Source: Methylobacterium sp. GXS13 (lineage in GTDB: Bacteria > Pseudomonadota > Alphaproteobacteria > Rhizobiales > Beijerinckiaceae). From it: a stretch of DNA of 64,000 bases. The notes under the pieces were generated by a model. It made no database searches and was not told the origin of the DNA. It saw only the letters and a program-made list of their open reading frames with translations. The stretch is taken from the NCBI RefSeq assembly GCF_001455965.1, contig NZ_LKKO01000080.1, positions 62,001 to 126,000 on the forward strand. Direction: 5' to 3'. Below are positions 34,278 to 44,744 of this stretch, piece after piece (positions within the stretch are counted from its first letter, which is position 1; each line of letters begins with the position of its first letter). The translations under genes and the position numbers were made by a program.

Positions 34278-35576
34278 TTACTCTTCGTCGCCGGGTTCGA
34301 AGGTCTGGGGCAGCGGCTCGGCGCTGGCCACCGGGGTCGGCGCCCCGATGGTCGATGGCACGTTCACGCCGTCGCGCTTGTAGATGTCGTCGCGGAACTG
34401 CACGAGGCCGTCCGGGGTCGCCCAGGCGGTGATGTAGGTCCAGTAGACCGGCACGGGCTGGGCGATGTTGGCATCGACGCGCTTGCCGCTCTCGATCGCC
34501 TGCTCGACCTGCTCGCGGCCCCAGCCGGGCGTGTCCTTCAGGAGCCAGGTGATGTATTCGCGCACGTTCTGCACGCGCACGCAGCCCGAGGAGATGAAGC
34601 GGAAATCGTCGCCGAACACGCCCTTGGTGTTCGTGTCGTGCATGAACACGCCGTAGGGGTTCGGGATGTTGATGCGCACGATGCCCATCGAGTTGAAGTC
34701 GGCACCCGATTCCTGCCGGTAGGTGTAGCGCGTGCCCTCATCCGAGTTCCAGTTGATCGAGCGCGGCGAGACCTCGCCGGTGCTCGACAGGATGTGGATC
34801 TTGTTGTCGGTGAGGTAGTTCGGATCCTTCTGCATCTTCGGGATCAGGTCCTTCTTCACGATGGAAGCGGGGACCGTCCAGGTCGGGTTGAAGTTAATCT
34901 GCGTCGCCTTGGTGTTCATGATCGGCGACTGGCGGTCGATCTTGCCGACGCCGGCGGCGTGCAGCGTGACGACCTGGCCGTTCTCCACGGTCTCCACCAG
35001 GGCGGCCGGGATGTTCATGATCACGAAGCGCCGGCCGAGATCGCCCGAATAGGAGCGCAGGCGGACGACGTTGGTCTCGAGCTGGTGCAGCCGCACGTCG
35101 GCGGGCACGTTCATCGCCTGCTGGGTGGCGAGGCTCATCGCGCCGGTCTGGCTGAGGCCGTGACGGGCCTGGAACCGCTTCACGCCGGCCGCGACATAGG
35201 AATCGTACACGCCCGAGCCGCCGGCGGCCGGATCGAGGTCGCCGGTGACGATCAGGCGTTGGCGCACCGCGGCCACCGCCGGGCCCTTGGCGCCGACTCG
35301 CAGGCGCTCCGCGCCGGAGACCGGGCGCCAGCCGCCGCGATTGACGATCTCCCGGTAGCGCTCGACCATCTGCTCGGTCGCCGACACCGTCTGGGGCGAC
35401 AGGATCGGCACGGTCTCGCGCTGCACCTGCATGCCGGCCGGCGAGGCGTAATCCTGCGCCCATTCGGCTTGGGCATAGTTGCCCTGGTCCCGGGCCTCGG
35501 CGGCGCCCAGGCTGAGCGTGCCGAGCGCGGCCACGCCCAGGATGGCGGTGAACCGGTTTGTTGCCTTGATGCGCAT
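34278..35576 (-). CDS. L,D-transpeptidase with peptidoglycan-binding domain (YcbB/LdtD-like)
   Basis: Periplasmic cross-linking enzyme of 432 residues. A signal peptide (RFTAILGVAALGTLSLGAAEA) is followed by a peptidoglycan-binding helical domain (GPAVAAVRQRLIVTGDL, VKRFQARHGL) and the YkuD domain with HDTNTKGVF and SSGCVRVQN, the catalytic Cys at about residue 332. The domain order and length match YcbB-type enzymes rather than the short ErfK type at 1211. The ATG at 35576 begins the signal peptide. Only one hairpin separates it from the phosphoesterase gene downstream. Confidence 0.92.
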   Translation of the reverse strand: MRIKATNRFTAILGVAALGTLSLGAAEARDQGNYAQAEWAQDYASPAGMQVQRETVPILSPQTVSATEQMVERYREIVNRGGWRPVSGAERLRVGAKGPAVAAVRQRLIVTGDLDPAAGGSGVYDSYVAAGVKRFQARHGLSQTGAMSLATQQAMNVPADVRLHQLETNVVRLRSYSGDLGRRFVIMNIPAALVETVENGQVVTLHAAGVGKIDRQSPIMNTKATQINFNPTWTVPASIVKKDLIPKMQKDPNYLTDNKIHILSSTGEVSPRSINWNSDEGTRYTYRQESGADFNSMGIVRINIPNPYGVFMHDTNTKGVFGDDFRFISSGCVRVQNVREYITWLLKDTPGWGREQVEQAIESGKRVDANIAQPVPVYWTYITAWATPDGLVQFRDDIYKRDGVNVPSTIGAPTPVASAEPLPQTFEPGDEE

Positions 35577-35864
35577 CAGTCGCTGGCTCTTGTCCGGAGT
35601 TCGTCAGATCATGGCGAGAGCGGGTGTACTCGGTCGCCACGGTGTCGGGATGGGCTTAAGACTCCCTATCGAAGGGGCCGGATTGTGGCATCGGCGTGCG
35701 CCAACGCACGTCGCGACCGGCTGCGGCGCGGCGACACCAGTCACCAGAGGCCCTGTGTGGCAGAGATGCCACCGCCGGGCGATCCAGACCGGGATCCTCC
35801 GGCCGGTGCCTCGCGCCGCCGCGGCGGTCGCGGGCCGCTGACTTCAAGAAAGCAGGACGCAAGC

Positions 35865-36356
35865 ATGCCCATGAAGATGTTGTCCGCGGCCCTCCTCGGC
35901 CTCGGCCTGTTCGCAGGCGCCGCCCAGGCGGATCCGATCAAGGCCGGCGACCTCACGATCGAGACCCCGTGGCTGCGGGCCACCCCGAACGGCGCCAAGG
36001 TCGCGGGCGGCTACGTGCGGATCGTCAACACCGGCTCGGCCCCGGACACGCTCACCGGCGCCGCGGTGCCGTTCGCGAAATCAGGCGAGATCCACTCCAT
36101 GTCGATGGAGGGCGGCGTGATGAAGATGGCCCCGGTCCCGGGCGGCCTGACGATCAAGCCCGGCGAGACCGTAGAGCTGAAGCCCGGCGGCTATCACCTG
36201 ATGTTCGAGGGTCTCACCGGTGCCCCGAAGGCCGGCGACACCGTGTCCGGGACGCTGACCTTCCAGCGCGCCGGCGCGGTGCCGGTCACGTTCTCGGTAG
36301 CGCCGGTCGGCGCGAGTGCACCGGGCGGCGGCGCTCAGCATCAGCACCAGCATTAG
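35865..36356 (+). CDS. Periplasmic copper chaperone PCuAC
   Basis: Copper-binding chaperone that delivers Cu to cytochrome c oxidase. The 163-residue protein has a signal peptide (MLSAALLGLGLFAGAAQA) and the PCuAC ligand set: His and Met in IHSMSMEGGVMKM, then HLMFEGL about 25 residues later. The C-terminus ends QHQHQH, a further metal-binding tail. The ATG at 35865 follows GCAGGA. A longer frame through this region from 34638 is an artefact. No cox or SCO gene is nearby. Confidence 0.9.
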   Translation: MPMKMLSAALLGLGLFAGAAQADPIKAGDLTIETPWLRATPNGAKVAGGYVRIVNTGSAPDTLTGAAVPFAKSGEIHSMSMEGGVMKMAPVPGGLTIKPGETVELKPGGYHLMFEGLTGAPKAGDTVSGTLTFQRAGAVPVTFSVAPVGASAPGGGAQHQHQH

Positions 36357-36716
36357 CGTCCGGTCCGGCTCGTAGATCCATCGGTGTCACACGTTGCGCG
36401 TGTCTCGTAAGAGGCCGCGCAACTGAATTTCGCGCGCTCTCACCCCGCTGTTCAGGGGACGCTGGACTTGCACACGGGCATTTCCAGGCCTGACCGCAGG
36501 CAGCACGTATTCGCCGGCGTCCAGATCTCCTTTCGAATGCTTGCGCAGGGCCACGCCTGCCATATCTTTACAATCGGCCGGCTCATTAAGGTTAAGAAAG
36601 GTCTAACCCTGATGCCGCCGCGGTTCGGCGCTAGGATTGCGACGTCGTCCGAGAGCCATGGCCGGAATGTCCCGGTCCGGGACGGCTAGGCCCGTCGGCG
36701 GCACAGGAGAGGCAGC
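36357..36716. other. Leader region of rcdA containing a CtrA-like box
   Basis: No convincing gene. It includes a short AT-rich patch around 36560-36610 with the CtrA-like site at 36592-36607, and an AGGAG ribosome binding site just before the rcdA start. A 73-codon frame at 36468-36689 is not credible. Confidence 0.5.
36592..36607 (+). promoter_or_regulatory. CtrA-like binding box
   Basis: TTAA-GAAAGGT-CTAAC matches the CtrA consensus TTAA-N7-TTAAC with a single mismatch, in an AT-rich patch about 110 bp before the rcdA start. Another TTAA lies at 36586-36589. Confidence 0.5.
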
Positions 36717-37247
36717 ATGAACGGCTTCGATGTCACGTTCCGGGACGATCGGGACTGGGTCGATTTCGGCAAGACCTACGTCAATTCCGAGGCGTTCAAG
36801 ACGCTGTTCCGCGACGGCATGCTGCTCGTGGAGGAGACGGCGGCCTATCTCGATGGCGAGGGCCGGGACGAGTCACGGCTGGTGTCGCGCGATGCCACGC
36901 TGAGCTACGCCGCCGAGAGCATGCGCCTGACGACGCTGTTGATGCAGATCGCATCCTGGCTCCTGGTGCAGCGCGCGGTCTCCGAAGGCGAGATGACCCC
37001 GGCGGAGGCGCTTCAGGAAAAGCACCGGGTCAAGCTCGGCAGCACCGAGCCACCCAAGCAAGCCGATTTCTCCCTGCTGCCGGTGCGGCTTCAGCAATTG
37101 ATCCTGCGGGCGCGGCGCCTGCACGCCCGCATCCTGCATCTGGATTCCCTGATCACCGACGACCGCCCGACGCCGATGCCGGTGGAGAGCCCGGTGGCGG
37201 CCCAGCAGGGGCTGCTCCGCATGGCGTTCCGGTTCCGCGAAGGGTGA
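36717..37247 (+). CDS. rcdA: DUF1465 family protein, RcdA-like regulator of CtrA degradation
   Basis: Small helical adaptor of 176 residues. In Caulobacter the DUF1465 protein RcdA helps the ClpXP protease degrade the cell-cycle regulator CtrA. The size matches (about 177), and segments such as VDFGKTYVNSEAFKTLFRDG and LLMQIASWLLVQRAVSEGEM are typical of the family. The central part is helical, and the C-terminal tail is variable (MPVESPVAAQQ). AGGAG precedes the ATG. A CtrA-like box upstream suggests feedback control, which is inferred from the consensus only. Confidence 0.85.
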   Translation: MNGFDVTFRDDRDWVDFGKTYVNSEAFKTLFRDGMLLVEETAAYLDGEGRDESRLVSRDATLSYAAESMRLTTLLMQIASWLLVQRAVSEGEMTPAEALQEKHRVKLGSTEPPKQADFSLLPVRLQQLILRARRLHARILHLDSLITDDRPTPMPVESPVAAQQGLLRMAFRFREG

Positions 37248-37294
37248 GGGTTGCCGCGCGGTCGAAGCCTTCAGGTCCGACCGCGCGCGATGCT

Positions 37295-38074
37295 TCAGAA
37301 GGCCGGCAATTCCCCTGGCCGCTTCGCGGTGATGTAGGCCCGGATCGTGTCGTTCTGGTAGGCGTGGACGAGCTTGGGAACCCAGGGAGCGTTCCTGTCC
37401 GTCTCCCGCACCGCGATGAAGTTGTTGTACGGGTTGTTGACCGACGACTCGATCGCGATGGAATCCTGACCCGGCTTCAGCCCGGCGCCGACCGCATAGT
37501 TCGTATTGATGATGGCGGCGTCGAGGTCGTCGAGGCTGCGCGGCAATTGGGCGGCGTCGATCTCGCGGAACTGCAGCTTCTTCGGGTTGTCGATCACGTC
37601 GAGCACGGAGGGCAGGATGCCGACGCCGTCCTTGAGCGTGATCAGCTTCTGAGCCTGGAGCAGCAGCAGGGCCCGGCCACCGTTGGACGGGTCGTTCGGG
37701 ATGCCGATTGACGCGCCGGTCTTCAGATCGCCCACGGCCTTCACCCGCCGGGAATAGAGGCCGATCGGCGAGACGATCGTGTCGCCCACCGCCACGATCT
37801 TGTAGCCCTTGGCCTTGATCTGTTCCTCCAGGAAAGGCTTGTGCTGGAAGGCGTTGGCCTGGAGGTCCCCGGCATCCAGGGCGGCGTTCGGCAGGAGGTA
37901 GTCGGAGAAGACCACCAGATCGAGGTCGAGCCCGTCCTTGGCGGCGATCGTCTTCACCGTCGCCCAGACATCCTCGGAATCGCTCATGATGCCGACCTTG
38001 ATCTTCTCGGCCGCGATGGCCGGAGCCGCGAAGGTCAGCAGGATGGCGAGGGCGGACAACAACCAGCGTTTCAT
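37295..38074 (-). CDS. metQ: MetQ/NlpA family substrate-binding lipoprotein-like protein
   Basis: Periplasmic binding protein of a methionine-type ABC importer, 259 residues. The N-terminal signal peptide (LLSALAILLTFAAPAIAA) lacks an obvious lipobox Cys, and the mature part starts EKIKVGIMSDSEDVW. The family traits QANAFQHKPFLEEQ and NDPSNGGRALLLLQAQ are seen, as is GVGILPSVLDVIDNPKKLQF. The MetN ATPase and MetI permease are not adjacent. The binding protein stands alone between rcdA and rpmE, so it probably partners with a distant transporter. Confidence 0.9.
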   Translation of the reverse strand: MKRWLLSALAILLTFAAPAIAAEKIKVGIMSDSEDVWATVKTIAAKDGLDLDLVVFSDYLLPNAALDAGDLQANAFQHKPFLEEQIKAKGYKIVAVGDTIVSPIGLYSRRVKAVGDLKTGASIGIPNDPSNGGRALLLLQAQKLITLKDGVGILPSVLDVIDNPKKLQFREIDAAQLPRSLDDLDAAIINTNYAVGAGLKPGQDSIAIESSVNNPYNNFIAVRETDRNAPWVPKLVHAYQNDTIRAYITAKRPGELPAF

Positions 38075-38523
38075 GGAAGACGATCCCGAATACGACGCTC
38101 GCAGCGTTCGAGCGCGTGCGTTGATGGGTTTGGGTTTCGTTGCGTCACGGACAGATGGCGCGCCGTGATCCGGCCGGGACCGACGGCAGCGACCGGATCC
38201 ACGGGATCGGGCGTCGCTGAGGGTCGTTGGCCGGGCGGATCATCGACGGCAGGGACCCTACGACGGCGCGGCTTGGCCGGAAAAGTGGCCGGGGAGATCA
38301 AGCCTGCCAGCCAGAAGGGTCTCGACATGCCGACGCGGAAGAAAATGCCCTCCGAACGCGTCGAACGAGAACGGCCTCACTGACAAGCCCGAAACTTTGC
38401 GACGCCATTCCCGCTGGAAAAACCGTCGCCGGCGCTGAACCAAGCCCCCGCGCGCACAAAAAAAACGGGCGGCCCCGCGAGGAGCCGCCCGTCCTGATTC
38501 GTACCGGCGTGAGCCGCCCGGGC
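38075..38523. other. Intergenic region between metQ and rpmE
   Basis: Holds the metQ promoter on the left and the rpmE terminator at 38458-38492 on the right. I looked for a SAM-type riboswitch on the metQ side and saw no match. No gene identified. Confidence 0.45.
38458..38492 (-). terminator. Rho-independent terminator of rpmE
   Basis: Perfect 9-bp stem acgggcggc (38465-38473) with gccgcccgt (38484-38492) and eight T on the minus strand immediately after the stem. Lies 31 bp past the rpmE stop. Textbook intrinsic terminator. Confidence 0.92.
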
Positions 38524-38772
38524 TCAGCGCTTGCCGAGGTTGCCGAACCGCGAGTTGAAGCGCGAGACGCGGCCACCGCGATCGAGCATCTTCTGCTCGC
38601 CGCCGGTCCAGGCCGGGTGGGTGAGCGGATCGATGTCGAGGTTGAGGGTGTCGCCCTCCTTGCCGTAGGTCGAACGGGTCCGGTACTCGGTGCCGTCCGT
38701 CATCACGACCTTGATGAAGTGGTAGTCGGGGTGCTCGGTCCCCTTGGCCTTTGCGGCCGCGTCCTTCGCCAT
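38524..38772 (-). CDS. rpmE: 50S ribosomal protein L31
   Basis: Ribosomal protein bL31, 82 residues, at the central protuberance bridging the subunits. The sequence shows the family body HPDYHFIKVVMTDGTEY, RSTYG and DIDPLTHPAWTGG, and ends in the basic RFGNLGKR. It lacks the CxxC zinc motif, as in other alphaproteobacterial forms. The ATG at 38772 is chosen over the longer frame from 38976, which enters the promoter. A strong terminator follows. The divergent neighbour is an ABC exporter. Confidence 0.95.
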   Translation of the reverse strand: MAKDAAAKAKGTEHPDYHFIKVVMTDGTEYRTRSTYGKEGDTLNLDIDPLTHPAWTGGEQKMLDRGGRVSRFNSRFGNLGKR

Positions 38773-39014
38773 GACCTGTCGTTCCTGTTCTGGCACGCCG
38801 GCGGGGAGCGCAGGAGGCGCCGCCCGGCCCGGAATGCGGAAGGTGTCAGCGGTTGCACCGAACCGTGGGTTCGTGGCAACGGCACGTCCAAGCCGACCGT
38901 GGTGGCGGCCCGCGGCCATTGAACACGCGCAATCGGATGAGGGGCGGCGTATATCGCAGCCTCTCTCCGGGAACAAGCGCTATGGACCGGGTGGGAAGAG
39001 ACGCGTGAGGCGTG

Positions 39015-40859
<1,845 letters not shown>

Positions 40860-40954
40860 TGTTGGGACTTGGGTGTGTAAGGTTCGGCGACGGAAGGTGT
40901 CTATCCGTCGCCCGGAACCGGGACAGGAGCGACAGCGCGGTGTAAAAACCCGCG

Positions 40955-41983
40955 ATGATGACCCGTCTTGACCTCGCCCGCTTCCCCCGCCTGCCGTTCC
41001 TCGCGCAGCCGACCCCGATCGAGCCTCTGGACAGGCTGATGCGCCATCTCGGCGCGGCCCTGAACGGCGTGCGGATCTTCGTGAAGCGGGACGACGTCGC
41101 CGGGATCGGGCTCGGCGGCAACAAGCTGCGCAAGCTCGAATACCTGCTCGGCGCCGCCAAGGCCGAGGGCGCCGACACCGCGATCACCGTCGGCGCGATT
41201 CAATCGAACCACGCCCGACTCACCGCTGCGGCCTCCGCGCAGGCGGGCCTGGCCTGCGAACTGTTCCTCACCCGGAGCGTGCCCCGCCAGGACCCGGACT
41301 ACACGGGGAACGGCAACCGCCTGCTCGACGACGTGTTCGGCGCCACAGTCCACGAGCTTCCGGGCGAGGCCGACTCGCTGGCGGCTGCGGAGGCCCGGGC
41401 GGCAGAGGTGAAGGCGGAGGGCCGCCGCGCCTACGTCTTCCCCTCCGGCGGATCGAGCCCGACCGGCTGCCTCGGCTACGCCAATGCCGCCTCCGAGATC
41501 CTGACCCAAGCGGAGGCGATGAACGTCACCTTCACGCAGATCGTCACCGCCAATGGCAGCGCCGGCACCCATGCGGGCCTCGTCGTGGGCCTCGCCGCGA
41601 TGGACATCGATCCGGTGCTCGCCAAATCCTTTGCCGTGCTCGCCGAGGAGGGCCGCGCCCGCGCCGAGGTGCTGGAGAAGGCCAACGCCACCCTGGCCCT
41701 GATCGGCGCGGAGCGCCGGGTGTCGCTGCAGGACATCAACCTCGATGGGCGCCATCGCGGCCCTGGCTACGGCATCCCTACGGAGGGCATGCTGGAGGCG
41801 GTCCGGCTGATGGCCCGGACAGAGGGGAAGCTGCTCGATCCCGTCTACAGCGGCAAGGCCTTCGCGGGCCTGCTGCATGACGTGCGCGCCGGGCTCTACT
41901 CGTCCGGCTCATCGGTGCTGTTCCTGATGACCGGCGGCACACCGGGGGTGTTCGCCTACAAGGAGACGCTGGCCGGGCGGTAG
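40955..41983 (+). CDS. PLP-dependent D-cysteine desulfhydrase / ACC deaminase family
   Basis: Fold-type II PLP enzyme of 342 residues. Lys57 in GGNKLRKLEYLLG is the PLP lysine; AIQSNHARLTAA binds the phosphate or substrate, and MTGGTPGVFAYKE closes the active site. It could be D-cysteine desulfhydrase (DcyD) or L-cysteate sulfo-lyase (CuyA), which share this architecture; ACC deaminase is less likely from the same motifs. Two ATG codons at 40955 and 40958 are possible starts. It follows the ABC exporter by 95 bp on the same strand, with no clear functional link. Confidence 0.88.
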   Translation: MMTRLDLARFPRLPFLAQPTPIEPLDRLMRHLGAALNGVRIFVKRDDVAGIGLGGNKLRKLEYLLGAAKAEGADTAITVGAIQSNHARLTAAASAQAGLACELFLTRSVPRQDPDYTGNGNRLLDDVFGATVHELPGEADSLAAAEARAAEVKAEGRRAYVFPSGGSSPTGCLGYANAASEILTQAEAMNVTFTQIVTANGSAGTHAGLVVGLAAMDIDPVLAKSFAVLAEEGRARAEVLEKANATLALIGAERRVSLQDINLDGRHRGPGYGIPTEGMLEAVRLMARTEGKLLDPVYSGKAFAGLLHDVRAGLYSSGSSVLFLMTGGTPGVFAYKETLAGR

Positions 41984-42021
41984 CACGCCCCGGTCGCCGC
42001 GAACCGACGACGAGGCATCCG

Positions 42022-43440
42022 TTACTTACGCTGAAATCGGCTCATATCGAGGCCGATATAGCCCGTGATATCGGTTGTCTTCAAAAGCCAGACTGCCATT
42101 ACGAGCACCGGTAGAATTGCCACGGCAAGACTCGTCAGTAGGCCCATGCTCGCAAAAGTCGCGACGAAGGACATGGCGACCACAAGCGCGGGAACGCCGG
42201 TCACCTTCAAGTCGGACAGCTTCATCTCGCTGAACCGCGTTTGCAACAGCAGGTCCATCAGTACGCGTGCGCACCACGCCACCGCCGCTCCGGCGAGGCC
42301 GAACAGGGAAATCAGGGCTAGGAGGAGGCCGACGAACGGCAACAGCTCCAAGGCATGAATCTTCGCGACCGTGTCGGGGCGTCCACTGGCTTGCAAGAGC
42401 GTCCAAGGGATGTAGCCGATGCTGTTGATCCACATCCCGACAAGCAGGATCGATGCGGCCAGATGCGCGTGGGTCGCGAATTCGGCGTTGATCCAGAACG
42501 CCAACGCCGGCTGCGCCAGGATGATGGCGGGCGCGCAAGTCAGCGCCATGAGGCCCGCTATGATCTCAAGGGATTTTTCACTGACACGTCGCGCATTGCT
42601 CGTATCGAGCACCGCCAGTCTGGGAAACACGGCCCGATTCAACGATGCCGGGATGATCAGAACCTTCGAGGCCATGCTGAAGGGAACGGAATAATACGCC
42701 GTCGCCTTCGGTCCGAGCGTCGCGCCGATGATCATCTGATCGAGGCCATTCAGGATCGGCGAAATCATATCCGAGATCGTGATCCATCCGCCATAGCGGA
42801 ACAAGCCTCTGATATAAGCCGACCGAAAGACCGGCCGCCCAGCCGGATACATCCACTTCACGCAGACCAAGCCGAGCCAGCAGACGTTGAGGGCCCTGGC
42901 TATGACGGCCCCCAGGATGGCCGAGGGGAGATCGTGATCGCCGTAATAGAAGAACAGCAGCGGAAGGGTTTGCAGGACGATCGACCCGACCGACTGCTGC
43001 ACGTTCAATTCCAGGAACATCTCCTGGGATTGAAGACACCCGGCGAAGACACCGCCCAACAGGCCGACGGGGAAGAACAGCGCGACCCATGGCAGGGACC
43101 GCACGATCTCGCTCTGCAACTCCAGAGAGTCGGCGAAGTGGGCGGCCGACGCTGACGACACGACGTAGAAACACATCGCCGAGAGCAGCCCCAACCCCAG
43201 GTTCAACCCGCAGGCGGTGTAGAAGACGCTGGTTCTCACAGCCAGCGGCTGATCGTTCAAGGACGACAATCGATAGGCTGTCGCCCGTGACAACCCGAGA
43301 TCGAATACCCCGAAATAACCGAAGGCCAGCCAGATCAGCGAGATCAGGCCATATCGCGCCTCACCGACCAGTTTGATGTAGATTGGGACCGTTAGGAAGG
43401 CGATGACGATCGGCGCAATGCTGCCGGCCAGATTGTACAT
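42022..43440 (-). CDS. Wzx-type polysaccharide flippase
   Basis: Inner-membrane flippase for lipid-linked repeat units, 472 residues with about 12-14 hydrophobic helices (YGLISLIWLAFGYFGVFDLG near the front). It fits the MATE/Wzx superfamily. The gene is clearly AT-richer than its neighbours and pairs with a GT2 gene of the same bias, pointing to horizontal acquisition. The ATG at 43440 starts at the first helix. A second, GC-normal flippase lies near 62 kb. Confidence 0.88.
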   Translation of the reverse strand: MYNLAGSIAPIVIAFLTVPIYIKLVGEARYGLISLIWLAFGYFGVFDLGLSRATAYRLSSLNDQPLAVRTSVFYTACGLNLGLGLLSAMCFYVVSSASAAHFADSLELQSEIVRSLPWVALFFPVGLLGGVFAGCLQSQEMFLELNVQQSVGSIVLQTLPLLFFYYGDHDLPSAILGAVIARALNVCWLGLVCVKWMYPAGRPVFRSAYIRGLFRYGGWITISDMISPILNGLDQMIIGATLGPKATAYYSVPFSMASKVLIIPASLNRAVFPRLAVLDTSNARRVSEKSLEIIAGLMALTCAPAIILAQPALAFWINAEFATHAHLAASILLVGMWINSIGYIPWTLLQASGRPDTVAKIHALELLPFVGLLLALISLFGLAGAAVAWCARVLMDLLLQTRFSEMKLSDLKVTGVPALVVAMSFVATFASMGLLTSLAVAILPVLVMAVWLLKTTDITGYIGLDMSRFQRK

Positions 43441-43468
43441 TGCATTGTGATGTATTTTTTGCCGGCCA

Positions 43469-44512
43469 TCAATTATTCGCCACCCGTCGCCCCATTCGAA
43501 GTACGCCGAACATCAAATCTTTCACAAACAAGCGCCAGCTCAGACCGCCTCGGCGATACGCTCGATACCCGCCGTGGCGTAGGAGTTTCAGGCAGCGCGA
43601 AAGACGGCTGAGCGGGCGATCGCGGGTATAAATGTCGATGCGATCCGCCTCGAACTGCGCGATCGCATTCCAGTATGAGGACGCCGCCCTGGCCTGATCG
43701 CGCAGTCGCGATGGGGAATCCGATGCGGCGAGGTCCATCAGGATTTTCGAACGGTGCGCCGCCACGGCATCGCGCCGGAGATTCTTATGGGCGGCCACAC
43801 CCAAATACTTCGAAATTTTATGGACCAAATGCGCCTTTAGATCAGGGGTCTCGTTTTTATCATGGCGGCGATAGAGAACCAAAGGCTGCGGATCGACAAC
43901 GATTCGCCCGAGACTGGACGCGAGAAAATAAATCCATAAGTCGTGTGACAGGGATCCGTGCCACTCGAACGTGTGTCCACCACGGTCGTCCGCGTCGAAC
44001 AGATTGAAGACGTCGCGTCGGAATACCATCGAGAACCCGTAAAAGACGCCCCACGGTGGGAGCGTCAGCGGGCCCAGAACGGACCTCGTCCGAACGCCTT
44101 GCGTGAATCGTCCCGCTGCCGCGCCCGTTGCGTCGACGATTGTTGCGCCATGCACATAGAGGTCGGCGTCGAACGCCTCGATCGTTCTCAACGACACTTC
44201 GAGTTTGTTGGGAAGCCAGATATCGTCCTGATCGCAAAACGACAGATACGCGCCTGTGGCCTGTTTCGTCGCGCTCAGGAAATTGCCGCCGTACCCGAGG
44301 CGCGTCTCGTTCTCGATAATCTTGACCGGGAACGGAGCCGTTTTCGCAAAGCCTTTGACGATCTCAATCGTGTCGTCGGTCGACGTGTCATCGGAGACGA
44401 TCAACTCGGCGGGGAGATGCGTTTGCCTGGCGATGCTGTCGAGTTGCTCAGAGATAAATCGCCCACCGTTGAAGGTGGCCATAACCACCGAAACGCTGAA
44501 TTTGGTGTCCAT
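43469..44512 (-). CDS. GT2 family glycosyltransferase
   Basis: GT-A transferase of about 347 residues, peripheral to the membrane. Motifs are MATFNGGRFISEQLDSI at the front, SDDTSTDD in the nucleotide site, and the DXD-type SFCDQDDIWLPNKLE. It resembles rhamnosyl or galactosyl transferases of O-antigen clusters. The ATG at 44512 is chosen over TTG 44542. Ends 28 bp before the wzx start; both are AT-rich, so one operon or an acquired pair. Sugar donor unknown. Confidence 0.88.
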   Translation of the reverse strand: MDTKFSVSVVMATFNGGRFISEQLDSIARQTHLPAELIVSDDTSTDDTIEIVKGFAKTAPFPVKIIENETRLGYGGNFLSATKQATGAYLSFCDQDDIWLPNKLEVSLRTIEAFDADLYVHGATIVDATGAAAGRFTQGVRTRSVLGPLTLPPWGVFYGFSMVFRRDVFNLFDADDRGGHTFEWHGSLSHDLWIYFLASSLGRIVVDPQPLVLYRRHDKNETPDLKAHLVHKISKYLGVAAHKNLRRDAVAAHRSKILMDLAASDSPSRLRDQARAASSYWNAIAQFEADRIDIYTRDRPLSRLSRCLKLLRHGGYRAYRRGGLSWRLFVKDLMFGVLRMGRRVANN

Positions 44513-44744
44513 CGACAAATACAGGCGACCTTTTAGATACAAAGTGACCAGTTATCATTACTAAATGTCTATCAAACATGGAAGCTCAGGAGTCAATACG
44601 ATCCTTGATCGGCTCCCGGCGACGTCCCATACGGCGCGCTTCGGTAGCGGCAGGTCGGGCCGGGAAATCGAATTCAGCGAACCCGTCGACCAGACTGCCG
44701 AATCGCGACCTTCTGCGCAGCCCGGGGGTTCGGACGGCCAGCCG

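Noticed and set aside
36468..36689. 73-codon frame ahead of rcdA
   Set aside because: Crosses the CtrA-like box, has no ribosome binding site and no protein-like pattern.
38075..38300. SAM-type riboswitch upstream of metQ
   Set aside because: Inspected on the metQ strand; no match to SAM-II-like conserved segments is visible.
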